From the NCBI RefSeq assembly GCF_030269925.1, contig NC_085124.1, positions 5,518,001 to 5,582,000 of the forward strand: a stretch of 64,000 bases of DNA, in the 5' to 3' direction. How positions within the stretch are numbered: position 1 is the stretch's first letter; each line of letters starts with the position of its first letter. This DNA comes from Bombyx mori (Eukaryota > Arthropoda > Insecta > Lepidoptera > Bombycidae). Under the pieces are notes generated by a model. The model had not been told where the DNA came from. It worked only from the letters and a program-made list of their open reading frames with translations, and did no database searches. Shown one piece after another: positions 34,208 through 46,200 of this stretch. Position numbers and translations under genes: made by a program.

Positions 34208-34413
34208 TTTTTTTTATTGCTTAGATGGGTGGACGAGCTCACAGCCCACCTGGTGTTAAGTGGTTACTGGAGCACATAGACAACTACAACGTAAATGCGC
34301 CACCCACCTTGAGATATAAATTCTAAAGTCTCAAGTATAGTTACAACGGCTGCCCTACCCAACAAACCGAAACGCATTACTGTTTCACGGCAGAAATAGG
34401 CAGGGTGGTGGTA
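34208..34413 (-). repeat. Bm1 SINE, subfamily copy A
   Basis: Antisense 3' half. It shares with 35228-35507 the variants GGAGCACATAGAC, TTCTAAAGTCTCAAGTATAG and CCTACCCAACAAACCG, unlike the other copies. Confidence 0.9.
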
Positions 34414-35227
34414 TATTGGGCTAGTATTGGATTGCGTATTTCAGATACTGATAATTACTGATAATGAGAGATACCGTTAACAGCCGAAAGACGTGAGAAT
34501 GCCTTTCTGAAGTTCTTCACATCCAGTAGATTGCTCAAAGGCATGTCTATAAGTAACACAGTAAAGGAAATATCGTCAGTGTGATCGATAGGAAGCATAA
34601 TTCGTAAAGCATAGTAATACGAATGATTCGCTCTTTGTCTCAGCGAAGTTCATATTTCATTATGTTTCGTGTAGTTTCCTGATAATCGTTCTTCAAACTA
34701 TTTTTTTTGTATTCAGTAATTCATAGAAAAAATTATTCGTATGTCAGCAGCCATTCACTTGAAAATTATCTTCAGCCCTTTTGAGACTATTGTATTGAAA
34801 TTTAAAAGGTACGTGTGCTGTATGAATCTTTTGAAAAATCTATCTTTAAATTAGATTTAAAATATGGTGTGCTTCTAAAATCGTAAACAAAATCTCAACA
34901 ACCATGACAACTTTCATGAAGAAAAAAACACATTCGTACAAATCGGATTAGACAACATGTCTGGTATAGCTTTTGGGAAATGGAACATTTTATGTTCCAT
35001 ACTGTTTAAAATTTTACATGTACTTTTCTTTTTAAATAGATTTTTGCTTTAATCAATAATTGCTTATTTATCTTTGCGATAGTTATACGTTAAATATTAA
35101 TACCATCATACTAAGAAAGAAGAAACTAAGAAATCTCACAAAGTGAGATCCTTCCTGCAGTTCCTGCATGGTGAACACGTAAACAACAGTAGAGTAGTAT
35201 ATATTAGTATCCTCAAAATTAAAACTG

Positions 35228-35507
35228 TTTTTTTTTTATTGCTTAGATGGGTGGACGAGCTCACAGCCCACCTGGTGTTAAGTGGTTACTGGAGCACATA
35301 GACATCTACAACGTAAATGCGCCACCCACCTTGAGATATAAGTTCTAAAGTCTCAAGTATAGTTACAACGGCTGCCCTACCCAACAAACCGAAACGCATT
35401 ACTGCTTCACGGCAGGAATAGGCAGGGTGATAGTACCTATCTGCGCGGAATCACAAGTGGTCCTACCACCAGTAATTACGCAAATTATAATTTTGCGGGT
35501 TTGATTT
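35228..35507 (-). repeat. Bm1 SINE, subfamily copy B
   Basis: Shares diagnostic substitutions with the copy 1 kb upstream but has unrelated flanks, so both are separate insertions of one subfamily or a masked duplication. Confidence 0.9.
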
Positions 35508-35865
35508 GTTTATTTTAAGATTAACTTGTCTCATTGCCGCTATACAGTTCAGTTATTTTAATATCGCCTATCTATGAACTCCGTTGAATTTTAATACACC
35601 TGATATGATGCCATTTTATGTTTTAAATACGAAACCTATTTATTTATTTTGTAAAGTGAGTTGTACGATCAAACGGGAACTGATAGATCCGAAAATTAAT
35701 AATACCATTTTTAAAATCAGATTACCGTCCAGTAATTCTAATCAAATTACAATATATTAAAATATACCAAGCTATTATAGATGTTATAATATTATTGTAA
35801 TTTAAGAATTGGACACTAATATGTTTAATCATATACTCGTACATGCATTATGACTAGCAGTCATC

Positions 35866-35976
35866 GGTAGGCAGCGGCTTGGCTCTGCCCCTGGCATTGC
35901 TGAAGTCCATGGGCGACGGTAACCACTCACCATCAGGTGGGCCGTATGCTCGTCTACCTACAAGGGCAATAAAAAG
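35866..35976 (+). repeat. Short interspersed repeat, copy 3
   Basis: GGTAGGCAGCGGCTTGGCTC through GGGCAATAAAAAG; nearly identical to the copy at 17963. Confidence 0.8.
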
Positions 35977-36030
35977 AAAAAAGAAAAAAAATCATATTCA
36001 TACGTTGAATCATATCATTTCTATAATAAA

Positions 36031-36248
36031 CTAGCGACCCGCCCTTGCTTCGCTTCGGAAACATTAAAATACACATGAAACAAAAAAATAAAAAATAAAA
36101 ATAAAAATTAAAAAAAGTAGCCTATGTTCATCAGGGACAATGTCGGCTTCTAATGGAAAAATAATTTTTCAAATCGGTCCAGTAGTTTCGGAGCCTATTC
36201 GAAACAAACAAACAAACAAATCTTTCCTCTTTATAATATTAGTATAGA
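36031..36248 (-). mobile_element. Lep1-like Helitron copy, both ends present
   Basis: The minus-strand 5' end is A|TCTATACTAATATTATAAAG at 36248, and the 3' end is GGGCGGGTCGCTAG|T at 36031. Insertion between A and T fits Helitrons. The interior carries an AT-rich deletion junction. Confidence 0.8.
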
Positions 36249-36314
36249 TGAATAAAGCGTTTATTCTAAACCAATGGATAAAACGTTTCAAGGCCCATTT
36301 ACATTTTCATTTAA

Positions 36315-36565
36315 CGGCCGTCTGGTGTAGTGGTAAGTGACATGGTCACTACACAAGGGGGTCGTGGGCTCGAATCCCGCCAAGGGAAGATATTTGTATG
36401 ATAAATATAAATGTCTTTTCCAGGGTTATGGATGTATATTAAATATATGTATGTGTATAATAAAAATCTTACATTTATTTCCGTTATGTGGTACCTGTAA
36501 CACAAGTTCTTTACGAACTTATCACGGGACACATCATGTTTTTGCGATCAATAAATAAACATTTT
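36315..36565 (+). repeat. Second tRNA-derived SINE
   Basis: The head GGCCGTCTGGTGTAGTGGTA has a good A box (TGGTGTAGTGG) and a B-box-like GGCTCGAATCC. The body follows with GGGTTATGGATGTATATTAA and TTACGAACTTATCACGGGAC. It is not Bm1. It is not a functional tRNA gene, because the fold is poor and the body is long. Confidence 0.7.
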
Positions 36566-37550
36566 TTTCTTCTTTCTAAATATCCATCCATTACAAAACT
36601 AATATACATTCAACCAAGAAACGTATCTTTGTAAAGATCATCAGCTCTTGGAAACAAAGCTCTAAAAACACATTAGTACACTCTACGTCAGGACAAAAGT
36701 TTTTGCCACCATTAAAAGTTTAGGGCTCCTGAGTAAGTTGCGAATCTTTCCTCTAACTAATTTAGATAATGGGCTACGGGAGATCTCTGTAGAGCGCGGC
36801 GTCCATCCTTCCCATGGGCTAATTAACCATACAAATATATAAGATTCTAGCGCATTCAATGTAATAAATAATTTTTGTTTGACTATAAAAATGAAGCACT
36901 CGATACTGAGGTTCGAATTCAAATATCTCTTCACAACAACAACAAGCTTAACAAGATGTCTCTTCTAATAGTAAGCAGTAGGTTATGATTTGTGTGGTCT
37001 TACGTCTATGGTAATACGAAAAACAATACTATCTAATATTTTATTAGGAAAGTGACTAATAAAACAGCGAAACAAAAATCCAACGAGCGACTTAGATATC
37101 TTATATCGAACTATACGTACATAATATATCCACAGTCAAGTTTACACTAACATTTCTCTCTGAAGTTGGCTTAAGCCGAAGTCTTACTTCAAGGAGCGGG
37201 GAATCAATTAAAACTACTAATAAAGTTCTAAGACATTTCACTTCTCCCCGACTTACACCCCCCGAAACTTCCTTTTAGTTTATAAGTAGAATTCTACTTT
37301 GCCTTCCGTCTAATTTATATGCGCGAATTGTTTTAAACATCTAATATCTACAAATTAGCGAAGGAACTCGATTAAATAGTTTGAGATTTTTTAAATGTTA
37401 TTTAACAGTGTTTCATAAAAACCGTCACATTCTTTCGTTGTAAGCAGGATATGTTGAAAGCCCATACATACATATATCAGCGAGATGTTTTTACAATGCG
37501 ATCAAGAACTCAACCAATTAAAATTTTGATATTTGGTAAATAGCTCTCAA
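36566..37550. other. Intergenic sequence, no gene seen
   Basis: AT-rich; no splice-supported or domain-bearing frame noticed. Confidence 0.45.
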
Positions 37551-37669
37551 CTTTTTTTTTTTATTGCCTTTGTAGGCAGACGGGCATACGGCCCACCTGA
37601 TGGTGAGTGGTTACCGTCGCCCATGGACTCCAGCAATGCCAGGGGCAGAGCCAAGCCGCTGCCTACAAA
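37551..37669 (-). repeat. Short interspersed repeat, copy 4
   Basis: Poly-T, TTGCCTTTGTAGGCAGACGG, then CAGCAATGCCAGGGGCAGAG. Same family as 15633. Confidence 0.8.
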
Positions 37670-37999
37670 CTGTTGCGAACTGTTGCGAATTCGCGCGGAC
37701 TAAAACGCGAACTTAGTTTTTTTTGCGTAGTTTATTTTATGACACGATAATGTTTCTTCATATTAGAATTAAGTGCATATTGTTTGAGGATAATTACATG
37801 CGAGATTTGAATCAGGTATAGTCGCATCGTTAAATTAATTTCTCATGAACATTTACTGGCGGCAAGACGTATTGTTAGTGCACACGGACATCACAATTGT
37901 GTCTATTTCTACTGTGAAGCGGTCATTGGTTCCACTTCGAAGGATGATACAGCCGTATACAATTAAATATTCGACCTCATGTCGTAGGGTGGACGGCGC

Positions 38000-38193
38000 C
38001 TATTTCTGCCGTGAAGCAGTAATGCGTTTCGGTTTGAAGGGCGGGGCAGCCGTTGTGACTATACTGAGACCTTAGAAATATATCTCAAGGTGTGTGGCGC
38101 ATTTACGTTGTAGATGTCTATGGGCTCCAGTAACCACTTAACACTAGGTGGGCTGTGAGCTCGTCCACACATCTAAGCAATAAAAAAAAAAAA
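38000..38193 (+). repeat. Bm1 SINE, 5'-truncated
   Basis: From CTATTTCTGCCGTGAAGCAG to AGCAATAAAAAAAAAAAA. Confidence 0.9.
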
Positions 38194-38234
38194 TGGCTAT
38201 AATGTCTACGGCTCTCATTAACAATTTAGAACCT

Positions 38235-38355
38235 CTGGTGGTAGGATGTCTGGTGAATGGCGGCATTTACCTTGTAGTTGTCTATGGGCTCCGGTAACCA
38301 CTTAATACTAGGTGGGCTGTGAGTTCATCCACCCATCTAAACAATAAATAAAAAA
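38235..38355 (+). repeat. Bm1 SINE with internal deletion
   Basis: CTGGTGGTAGGATGTCTGGT runs straight into GGCGGCATTTACCTTGTAG, skipping the middle of the element, then the usual 3' end. Confidence 0.85.
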
Positions 38356-38728
38356 GCAGGTGGACCATGAGCTCTTCTGGCGATTTATTTTTTAGTTTTT
38401 AAACCGTATTTATTAAAGTTATTTCTTTAGTTAAGTATTTAAATAAGCGTTTTTCATTTTTATTTTCAACATACAAATATTAAATAATTAAAAACTAATT
38501 TCCCAATAGATTTCTTTATTTTATAATGGATATGTCAAGGCATTTCGTGCGGTAATGAAAATAACACATAGATGTAAATAATAAAACAAATACACACAGA
38601 TGTAAATTTCATGTATTTTAATTTATAAAAAAACAAACGAAAACAAATAATAAGGTCTTCGGGCAGGCTGGTTGCACCACAAGCAGTGACGACAACAGAA
38701 GCACTCTCGTCAGCAAAAGTGGTGCTGT

Positions 38729-38959
38729 TCAGTAAAATTCGTTCACGTTGATACTACACTCCGAGGTCATTGCTGCAGACTTCATTCTCAAGTGAGGAAG
38801 AATTGCAGCTCCAGACGATGGAGTTCTCTTGGAGCTCGTTCCGGCTACTCCACACGGACTAGTGGATGACTCCTCTCGTTTCCGTATAACAAAATTCAGG
38901 TTCAGTGTGATCAAAATTGTATATCCGAACCATTGAAACATAGTAAAACATTCTGCCAA
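38729..38959 (-). other. Possible coding exon, unrecognised
   Basis: A 76-codon minus-strand frame reads a hydrophobic stretch (WFGYTILITLNLNFVI), then RKREESS and a Ser/Thr/Pro-rich end with EFY before the stop. TTCATTGGCAG just upstream could be a splice acceptor, and the block is less AT-rich than its surroundings. No homolog is recognised and no partner exon was found. Confidence 0.25.
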
Positions 38960-39429
38960 TGAAATAAAAATAATTCAATACCGTGATAGATATCTTTGAA
39001 TATTAAATGACAATTTCGATTAATACCGAATTTATCTGCGGTATCTATTCGTTGATCTCATTACAAAGTGAGAGAACTTGATACAGCTAATGATATTCAT
39101 AGCCGTAATGAACAGGGGCTCTGTGCAAAAGGGCTGCTATCTCTAAAATGGATCTTGGACACTTGTCGATCATGTGTATTCATGTTTGTTTTTCATACTT
39201 CATATTAGAATACGATGTATATATTTAAATAATTTATTATTATAAACTCTTATATTAACAACCAAAGTTATTTACACACACAAATAACGTCTTTGAATTC
39301 TCTAAAAGAATGCGTGTTTTGCTTCAAGAATTCCATACATGATTTTACGTTTTGTGAAACAAAACATGGTGCAATGCATAAACTTTAAACGCAAGATCGA
39401 CGAGAAGCCGTGGGACAATAAAACAAAGA

Positions 39430-39713
39430 AAAGCGTATCTCGCCCGGAGCGGTGCGGGCGTCGAGTCGGACGCCGCCAATCAGAAGCGACGGACGATCCT
39501 GCCGCCCCATGGGCCCGCCCCCGCTGCTACGCGTCTCGCGACGAGGGTGAACGAGACGCAGCATCCCTATAAAGATTTTACATCGATTACGGGGACGGGC
39601 GCAGGCTGTTTCTGTCTCACCCCTGGGCGGGCGACGTGAGTTTCTGTCGCGCAGTCGCGAACAATTAACGCGCGGGGCGGCGCGGCCGATACGCGTCGCA
39701 CGACGTCACTATA
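39430..39713 (+). promoter_or_regulatory. CpG-rich promoter region of the homeobox gene
   Basis: The composition changes sharply to GC- and CpG-rich from about 39430. CTATAAAG at 39567-39574 is a good TATA box about 140 bases before the ATG at 39714. The exact transcription start is not visible. Confidence 0.5.
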
Positions 39714-40236
39714 ATGTGGTTAGTCAGTGAGCGTCGGAGCCGAGCCGACGGCGACGGCGAGTGTAACGAAGTCGAAGTGAAGAACGCGGGAGAGCCGCGC
39801 TGCTCGCTAAGCCAGCGCGCCGGCCACAGCACGGTGGAGTTCAAGAGCACGGCGTGCGCGGGGGCCGGCGAGCCTCACGCGCCGCCTCTCGCCGCCCTGC
39901 CGGACCCGCAGCAGTTCAACATCTTCCCGGCCTTCTTCAGCCGCCAACTCAACTTCACGGGTGGCGGTGGCTGCGGACAAGGCTCTAAGATCATGGAGGA
40001 GTTGCGGCCGAACCTGGTGGGAGGATTGCTCGGTGTACCTGGCTTGCTGGACGAACACCAGGCGGATGCCAAGTTCCTCACTTCTGGCGGCGAGAGCAAA
40101 TACACGCCCGACAAGAGCCGTAAGTGCAGCAACGCTTCTTCATCATCGGCGGAAGAATTCGGCGGTCTGTACGGAGGGGAACACGCCGCCACGCCTCCAG
40201 CACCTCCACTCAGTAGATCCTTGCATGACAACACAG
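39714..40236 (+). CDS. Prop: Exon 1 of the homeobox gene
   Basis: Opens at an ATG in a CpG-rich setting, 174 codons plus one base, donor ACACAG|GTATAT. It codes the N-terminal regulatory region. The flanking 17.3-kb intron 1 follows. Confidence 0.78.
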
Positions 40237-43200
40237 GTATATTGATAACAGGTACCTTTACATACCTTACTAACATCGAACTTCAAGAATTACTTAGTAC
40301 TATTTGGTTCTATCGTGGTATTTTTACGATGAAAATTTAAAATATTTTATTTCAATTCGCTTGGCGTTAAACTTCTTTATTGAAAGTCAAAGTCTACTTT
40401 ACTAAGAAGAGCTACAGATCTAAGATGAACCGACAAAACAAACTCAACGACCTTTATTCCGTGCAGTGTAATCTCCATAACAAACAACAAACGATGATAA
40501 TCTCATCAAGACCTTCGGCTTTAAGTATCTAAAGAGTCTATATATTTAAAGTTATATATATGTATGTACTTAGTCTGGCCATTAATACTGTTACAATTAA
40601 AAATAAACAAAATATTACATTTGAATTTGGAATCTGTCATTTTTATATGATTGCTCATTGAGTTTTCTCATTTTGGCGCCAATACATTGTACAATATTTT
40701 GCGATATTAAAATGGAGTGGGGTGATAAAGACAACCGAATCGCTGTGATTGCATTACACAAAGTAGGTATGGAGCCAAATGCAATTTTTAAAACTCTCCA
40801 TACGCTTGGTATTAGTAAAATGTTTGTGTACCGGGCTATTAATAGGTGCAATGAGACCTCCTCTGTTTGTGACAGAAAAAGATCTGGCCGTCCACGTAGT
40901 GTTCGTACGAAAAAGGTGGTCAAAGCAGTAAGGGAATGAATTCGAAGAAATCCTGTTCGAAAGCAAAATATTTTATCTCGGGAGATGAAGATAGCACCTA
41001 GAACCATGTCGCGTATTTTAAAAGATGACTTAGGACTTGCAGCCTATAAGAGACGTACTGGTCATTTCTTAACTGATAATTTAAATTAGAATAGGGTGGT
41101 AAAATCGAAACAACTACTGAAGCGGTACGCAAAGGGAGGTCATAGAAAAAATTTGTTTACGGATGAGAATTTTTTTACAATGGACAACATTTTAACAAAT
41201 AAAATGACCGTATTTATGCTCAAAGCTCTAAGGAAGCTTCCCAATTAGTCGACAGAGTGCAACATGGGCACTATCCGACGTTAGTGATGGTTTGGTGGGG
41301 TATTAGCTATGAAGAAGTGACTGGGCCATACTTTTGTGAAAAAGGTATCAAAACAAGTGTATCAAGATACCATTCTTGAGAAAGTAGTGAAGCCCCTTTA
41401 ACAACACCATATTCTATAATCAAGAATGGTCCTTCTAGCAAGACTCGGCGCCAGGTCATAAAGCTCGGTCTACGCAGTCTTGGTTGGAAACGAACGTTTC
41501 GAACTTCATCAGAGCTGAAGATCAAGCTGGCCGTCGTCTAGTCCCGATCTTAATCCGCTGGATTATGATTTATGTTCAGTTTTAGAGAGTACAGCTTGCT
41601 CTAAACGTCATGATAATTTGGAGTCCCTAAAACAATCCGTACGATTGGCAGTGACAAATTTTCCCATGGAAAGAGTTCGTGCTTCTATTGATAACTGGCC
41701 TCAACGTTTAAAGGACTGTATTGCAGCCAACGGAGACTACTTCGAATAAGCTTTTTATACTTTAAATAATTTATATTTATGTATTAAACTAACGCACTGT
41801 AAAAGTAATAAATGTTATTTGCCATATATATTTTTTTGTTTTCCTTTGTAACAGTATTTATGGCCAGACTAAGTATATCTGTCAGCAACAACTCTGCTAG
41901 AAGTCAACATAAAGAATTAATGAATCGTAATGCATGATATAAAACAAAAAATAATAATATTACCAATTATCAATACTTTATTCTTAATAAATAAAAATGA
42001 TAATTTATTAGTTTGCTTATGTATATAGTATATTATTGCTTCTTATTTGATTGCTTATTTTAATTGTTCGATAAAGTTAACCGATTGTTATTGTGTGATG
42101 TTGGAAGATGGTTCAAAAACGTTTTTGACTTATTTCCGCAACGTAAGAGAAGTCGCGCGTGAGTATCTACCTCAAAAAAAAAATTGTTTTTAATATTATG
42201 TATTTTCGGACTATTGCTATAGTAAATTAATTAGCGTGCAACGTGACGAACGTGGAGACACATCAGCCACCTCTCCGGAGACTGATCGATTTGTTTACGC
42301 GAAAATATGGATATAGCAACTATATAAAATGCAATTATTATAAAAGCAATTTATATAAAATGAAAAACCAGACATTAAACAAAACTAGTAACCTTTGTTT
42401 TTCACCAATCGAATCCAGTTTTGAAACGATCAAATGTATAACAAAAAACTTTCGTTAATCACATGCCTTATTAAAAGATTACTTAAATATAAAAAAAAAA
42501 ACATTAAGGAAAAGAATTTGAAACGAATAAAAGAATCATTTCTAATTCATTGAAATACAAAAAAAAAAACAGATAAAAAAAATTGATTCTTCAATTATTT
42601 TAGTTTTTATTTAATTATCCGTTCAATTTGCGGTATATACAAATCAAATATACTAACACAATCACTTGTCCTGATTCACTGACTGATTCGTGATCAACGG
42701 AAATACTTAGCCGTTGAGAAGATTTTAAATGTTGACAGTTGATGCCTTTAAAGTATCCACTAGAGGGCCTTACGATCGTAATACCTAGGAGTCTCCTGCA
42801 ACCTTTCGATGGAATTGGGATTACTATGATCGACATTACGGGTTGTATTTAGTATCGGTAATTTGGAGAGTTAAATACTGCTAATCCTCAACCGAACCAA
42901 GGGGAACCATTCGTTGGGACGAAGACTTATGCATTACAGATCATAATATACGGCTCGTGTGAAGTTCGGCTCTCATCGCTAGGTCAAAGCTTCCATATAA
43001 TATTTGACTCCAAACAGAAGAGAGCCGTTCGGACTGTTAATAGTTCCGTTTTCTTGTGTCGCTTGGAACCTCTGAACCAACAGAGGGACTTAAGTTCTCT
43101 GGGTGTTGTGTACTGTGTATGACATGGGGGAGTGCTCTGAAGAATTGTTTGCTATAGCCTCCACATAACATGCTATATACCATCTGGCTTGAGAATGAAC

Positions 43201-46200
43201 TTGCCTCCACAGTATTTCCTGAGCGTGATGATAAGGATTTCTTCAAACGAGGTTTGATGAAGAACCTCAGCGGACTTGTGTCCATTAGCGACGATGACCT
43301 CTTTTCTATTGGTTGGCCGTAACCTCGTCTGCGAAAAGTTATAATAAAGAAAATATTTTGATAGCTTCGTCGCTAAGAGAAATGTATCGAAATCTGTCAA
43401 TTTATAGCAAAAAAACTCGAACGCTCATACACTTGCGATAGAAGAAATAGTATAATAGGTTGAGGAAAAAGTCTTTTCCCATTATAGTATGTATGAACTT
43501 GTAATAAAATTTCTTTGGTATACTATTTGTATCTCGCTGGTTTTGGTATCATTAAAAGTTTAAATTTTAAAGAAGATAATTCCAAATTCAAATTAGGAAA
43601 ATGTGTGATTTTATTTATTTTTCGTACTATCAAGATGAGTGTATCTAACGAAGAAATTCGATAAATTTTAAAATTTTCCTACCAAAAAGGTAAAAATGCA
43701 ACGCAAGCCAGGAAAAAAAATTGCGATGTTTATGGACCTAGTGCAGTGTCTGTGAGAGTAGCACAAATTTGGTTTAAGCATTTTCAGTCCGGAAATTTTG
43801 ATGTCAAAGATGCACGTCGCTCTGGTCGCCCTATTACGGATAAAATGGATGCCATTTTTGAAAAATTTGGAGCAAGTTTGGCATATCAGTAGTTACAACG
43901 TAGCTGAAGAACTGGGAATTGACCACAAAACAATTTTGGTGCATTTGAAAAAACTAGGTACACAAAAAAGCTCGATATTTGAGTATCTCACGAGTTCACT
44001 GAAATAAACCTAATGAACCGTGTACTCATTTGTGATTCTTTATTACGACGTAATGAAACCGAACCATTTTTGAAGAAGCTGATAGCTGGTGATGAAAAGT
44101 GGATTACGTACGACAAGAACGTCCGAAAAAGTCCGCTCAGGCTTCACAGACTGTGGCGAAACCCGGTTAACTCGCAACAAGGTGATGCTATGTGTGTGGT
44201 GGGATTGGAAGGGCATTATTCATTATGAGCTGTTACCACCAGGGAGGATCATCGATCCTGAACTCTACCGCGAACAACTGATGAGATTAAAACAAGATGT
44301 TGAGAGAAAGCGGCCGAAATTAATCATCAGAAGGGGTGTGGTTTTTGATCATGATAACGCTAGACCTCACACATCTTTAGCCACTCAGCAAAAATTAAGA
44401 GAGCTTGGCTTGGATGTGTTAATGCATCCGCCGTCCGTATAGTCCTGACCTGGCACCTTCAGATTTCCACCAGTTTCAGTCTCTTCAGAATTCTTTAGGC
44501 AGTGTCAGATTAACATCACGAGAGGATTGCCAAAACCAATTGTCGCGGTATTTTGATCAGAAGCCCCAAAGTTTGTATAGCAATGGGATCATGTTCCTAC
44601 CCACAAGATGGCAAAAAGCTATCTAACAAAATGGTAACTACATTCTTTAGTTAAATTATATATAAATAAATTATATTAAAAAATGGTGTGAATTTTCTTA
44701 AAAAATGCGAAGAAACTTTTTCCCCAACCAATATATGACGGAGTAGATGAGGATATAAGGAGATGGAGAATGTAACGAAGGTGGGCGATCGGCGGTGTTT
44801 TTAAAAAGCTGCGGTGGTTCTCGTAGATTCTCTTTTTTTTATTTTTTTTTTATTGCTTAGTTGGGTGTACGAGCTCACAGCCCATCTAGTGCTAAGTGGT
44901 TCCTGGAGCCCATATACATCTACAACGTAAATGCGCCACCCACCTTGAGATATAAGTTCTAAGATCTCAGTATAATCACAACGGCTGGCCTACACTTCAG
45001 ACCGAAACGCATTACTGCTTCACGGTAAAAATAGGCAGGTTGGTGATACCTACCCGTGCGGACTCAGAAGACGTCCCACCCACAGTAATTACGCAAATTA
45101 TAATTTTGCGGGTTTTGATTTTTATTACACGATATTATTCCTTCACCATGGAAGTCAATCGTGAGAATTTGTTAGGTTCGTATTTCATTACAAAAACTGG
45201 TACTTGCCTGCGGGATTCGAACACCGGTGCATCGCAAGATACGAATGCACCGGACGTCTTATCCTTTAGGCCACGACGACTTCAAATTCATTTAAATCGA
45301 TCATAAATACGAATGGGTACCGATATTTTAATACTTTAAAATCGATTAATAGGTGCACTAACAATCTTCCCCTCCAGTCGCACTCCTCGTGCTTGAAGGT
45401 CATGACCCCCTCCATCCATGACTTTCGTCCTGACAATGCTGTGCCATCTCATCCTGGTTTCGGCTACTCTGAGAGCCTCGTAGACGGTGGAATCGAGGGT
45501 GATGCGGACCTGGTTATACTAACGCATCGGACTGCGCTCCCGCCCTCTCTTTCCTTCCGCTTTGCCAGTAATCACCAGTTTTTCAAGGTTGTCTTCGTCC
45601 TTCCTACCAACATGTCCGAAGTTCTGTAAGATATATTGGTCTGTAATGCGGTTGGCGGTTCATGACATCCGCAGCAATTACCTCCAGCCCTAATAATATG
45701 AGAAAAGATTTCAAAGGCAAATAATTCAAATATCTCAAAGAAAATACGTGAAAGACAGCGTCAATGGTGCTAATATTGGTTACGTCAACAGAATAGCTCT
45801 TCATTCAGTTACAATGACACAGAAAAACAAACACGAGGTCGCCCTGAGGCTATTTGATGGATTTGATGGAATGGCAACCTGAATAAAAACTCATTGTATA
45901 CTTGCTGATTTTTGTAACAGAGCTTCGAGACGAAAGCTCATGTAGAGAGAGAGCTAATTTAGACTATAAACTATCTCTGTACAAACATTTATCCAATTCC
46001 ATTCAGTAATATTTGCGGGATTAAATAAAACATCCCAACATAAAAACTTTCACCTTTAAAATATTTGTAAAGACAATTCCAGCACGCTGAGAGCTTTGAA
46101 TGCAATATGAACTATGTACATATCTCTATATATTATCATCTGTTCACAAGGTAACAGTTATTTGTCTTCAATTTGATAAATAGTTCATGAACAAATAAAA

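Noticed and set aside
36315..36390. Possible functional tRNA gene
   Set aside because: The A and B boxes fit, but the sequence continues as a 250-base body without a clean tRNA 3' end, and the stems pair poorly; it is a tRNA-derived SINE.
39807..40276. Minus-strand open frames over homeobox exon 1
   Set aside because: They are by-products of the GC-rich exon; the plus frame joins exactly to the homeodomain exons.
40615..41007. Minus-strand open frames within the mariner copies
   Set aside because: The transposase reads on the plus strand with conserved motifs, and the same antisense frame appears at 56284 because the elements are related.
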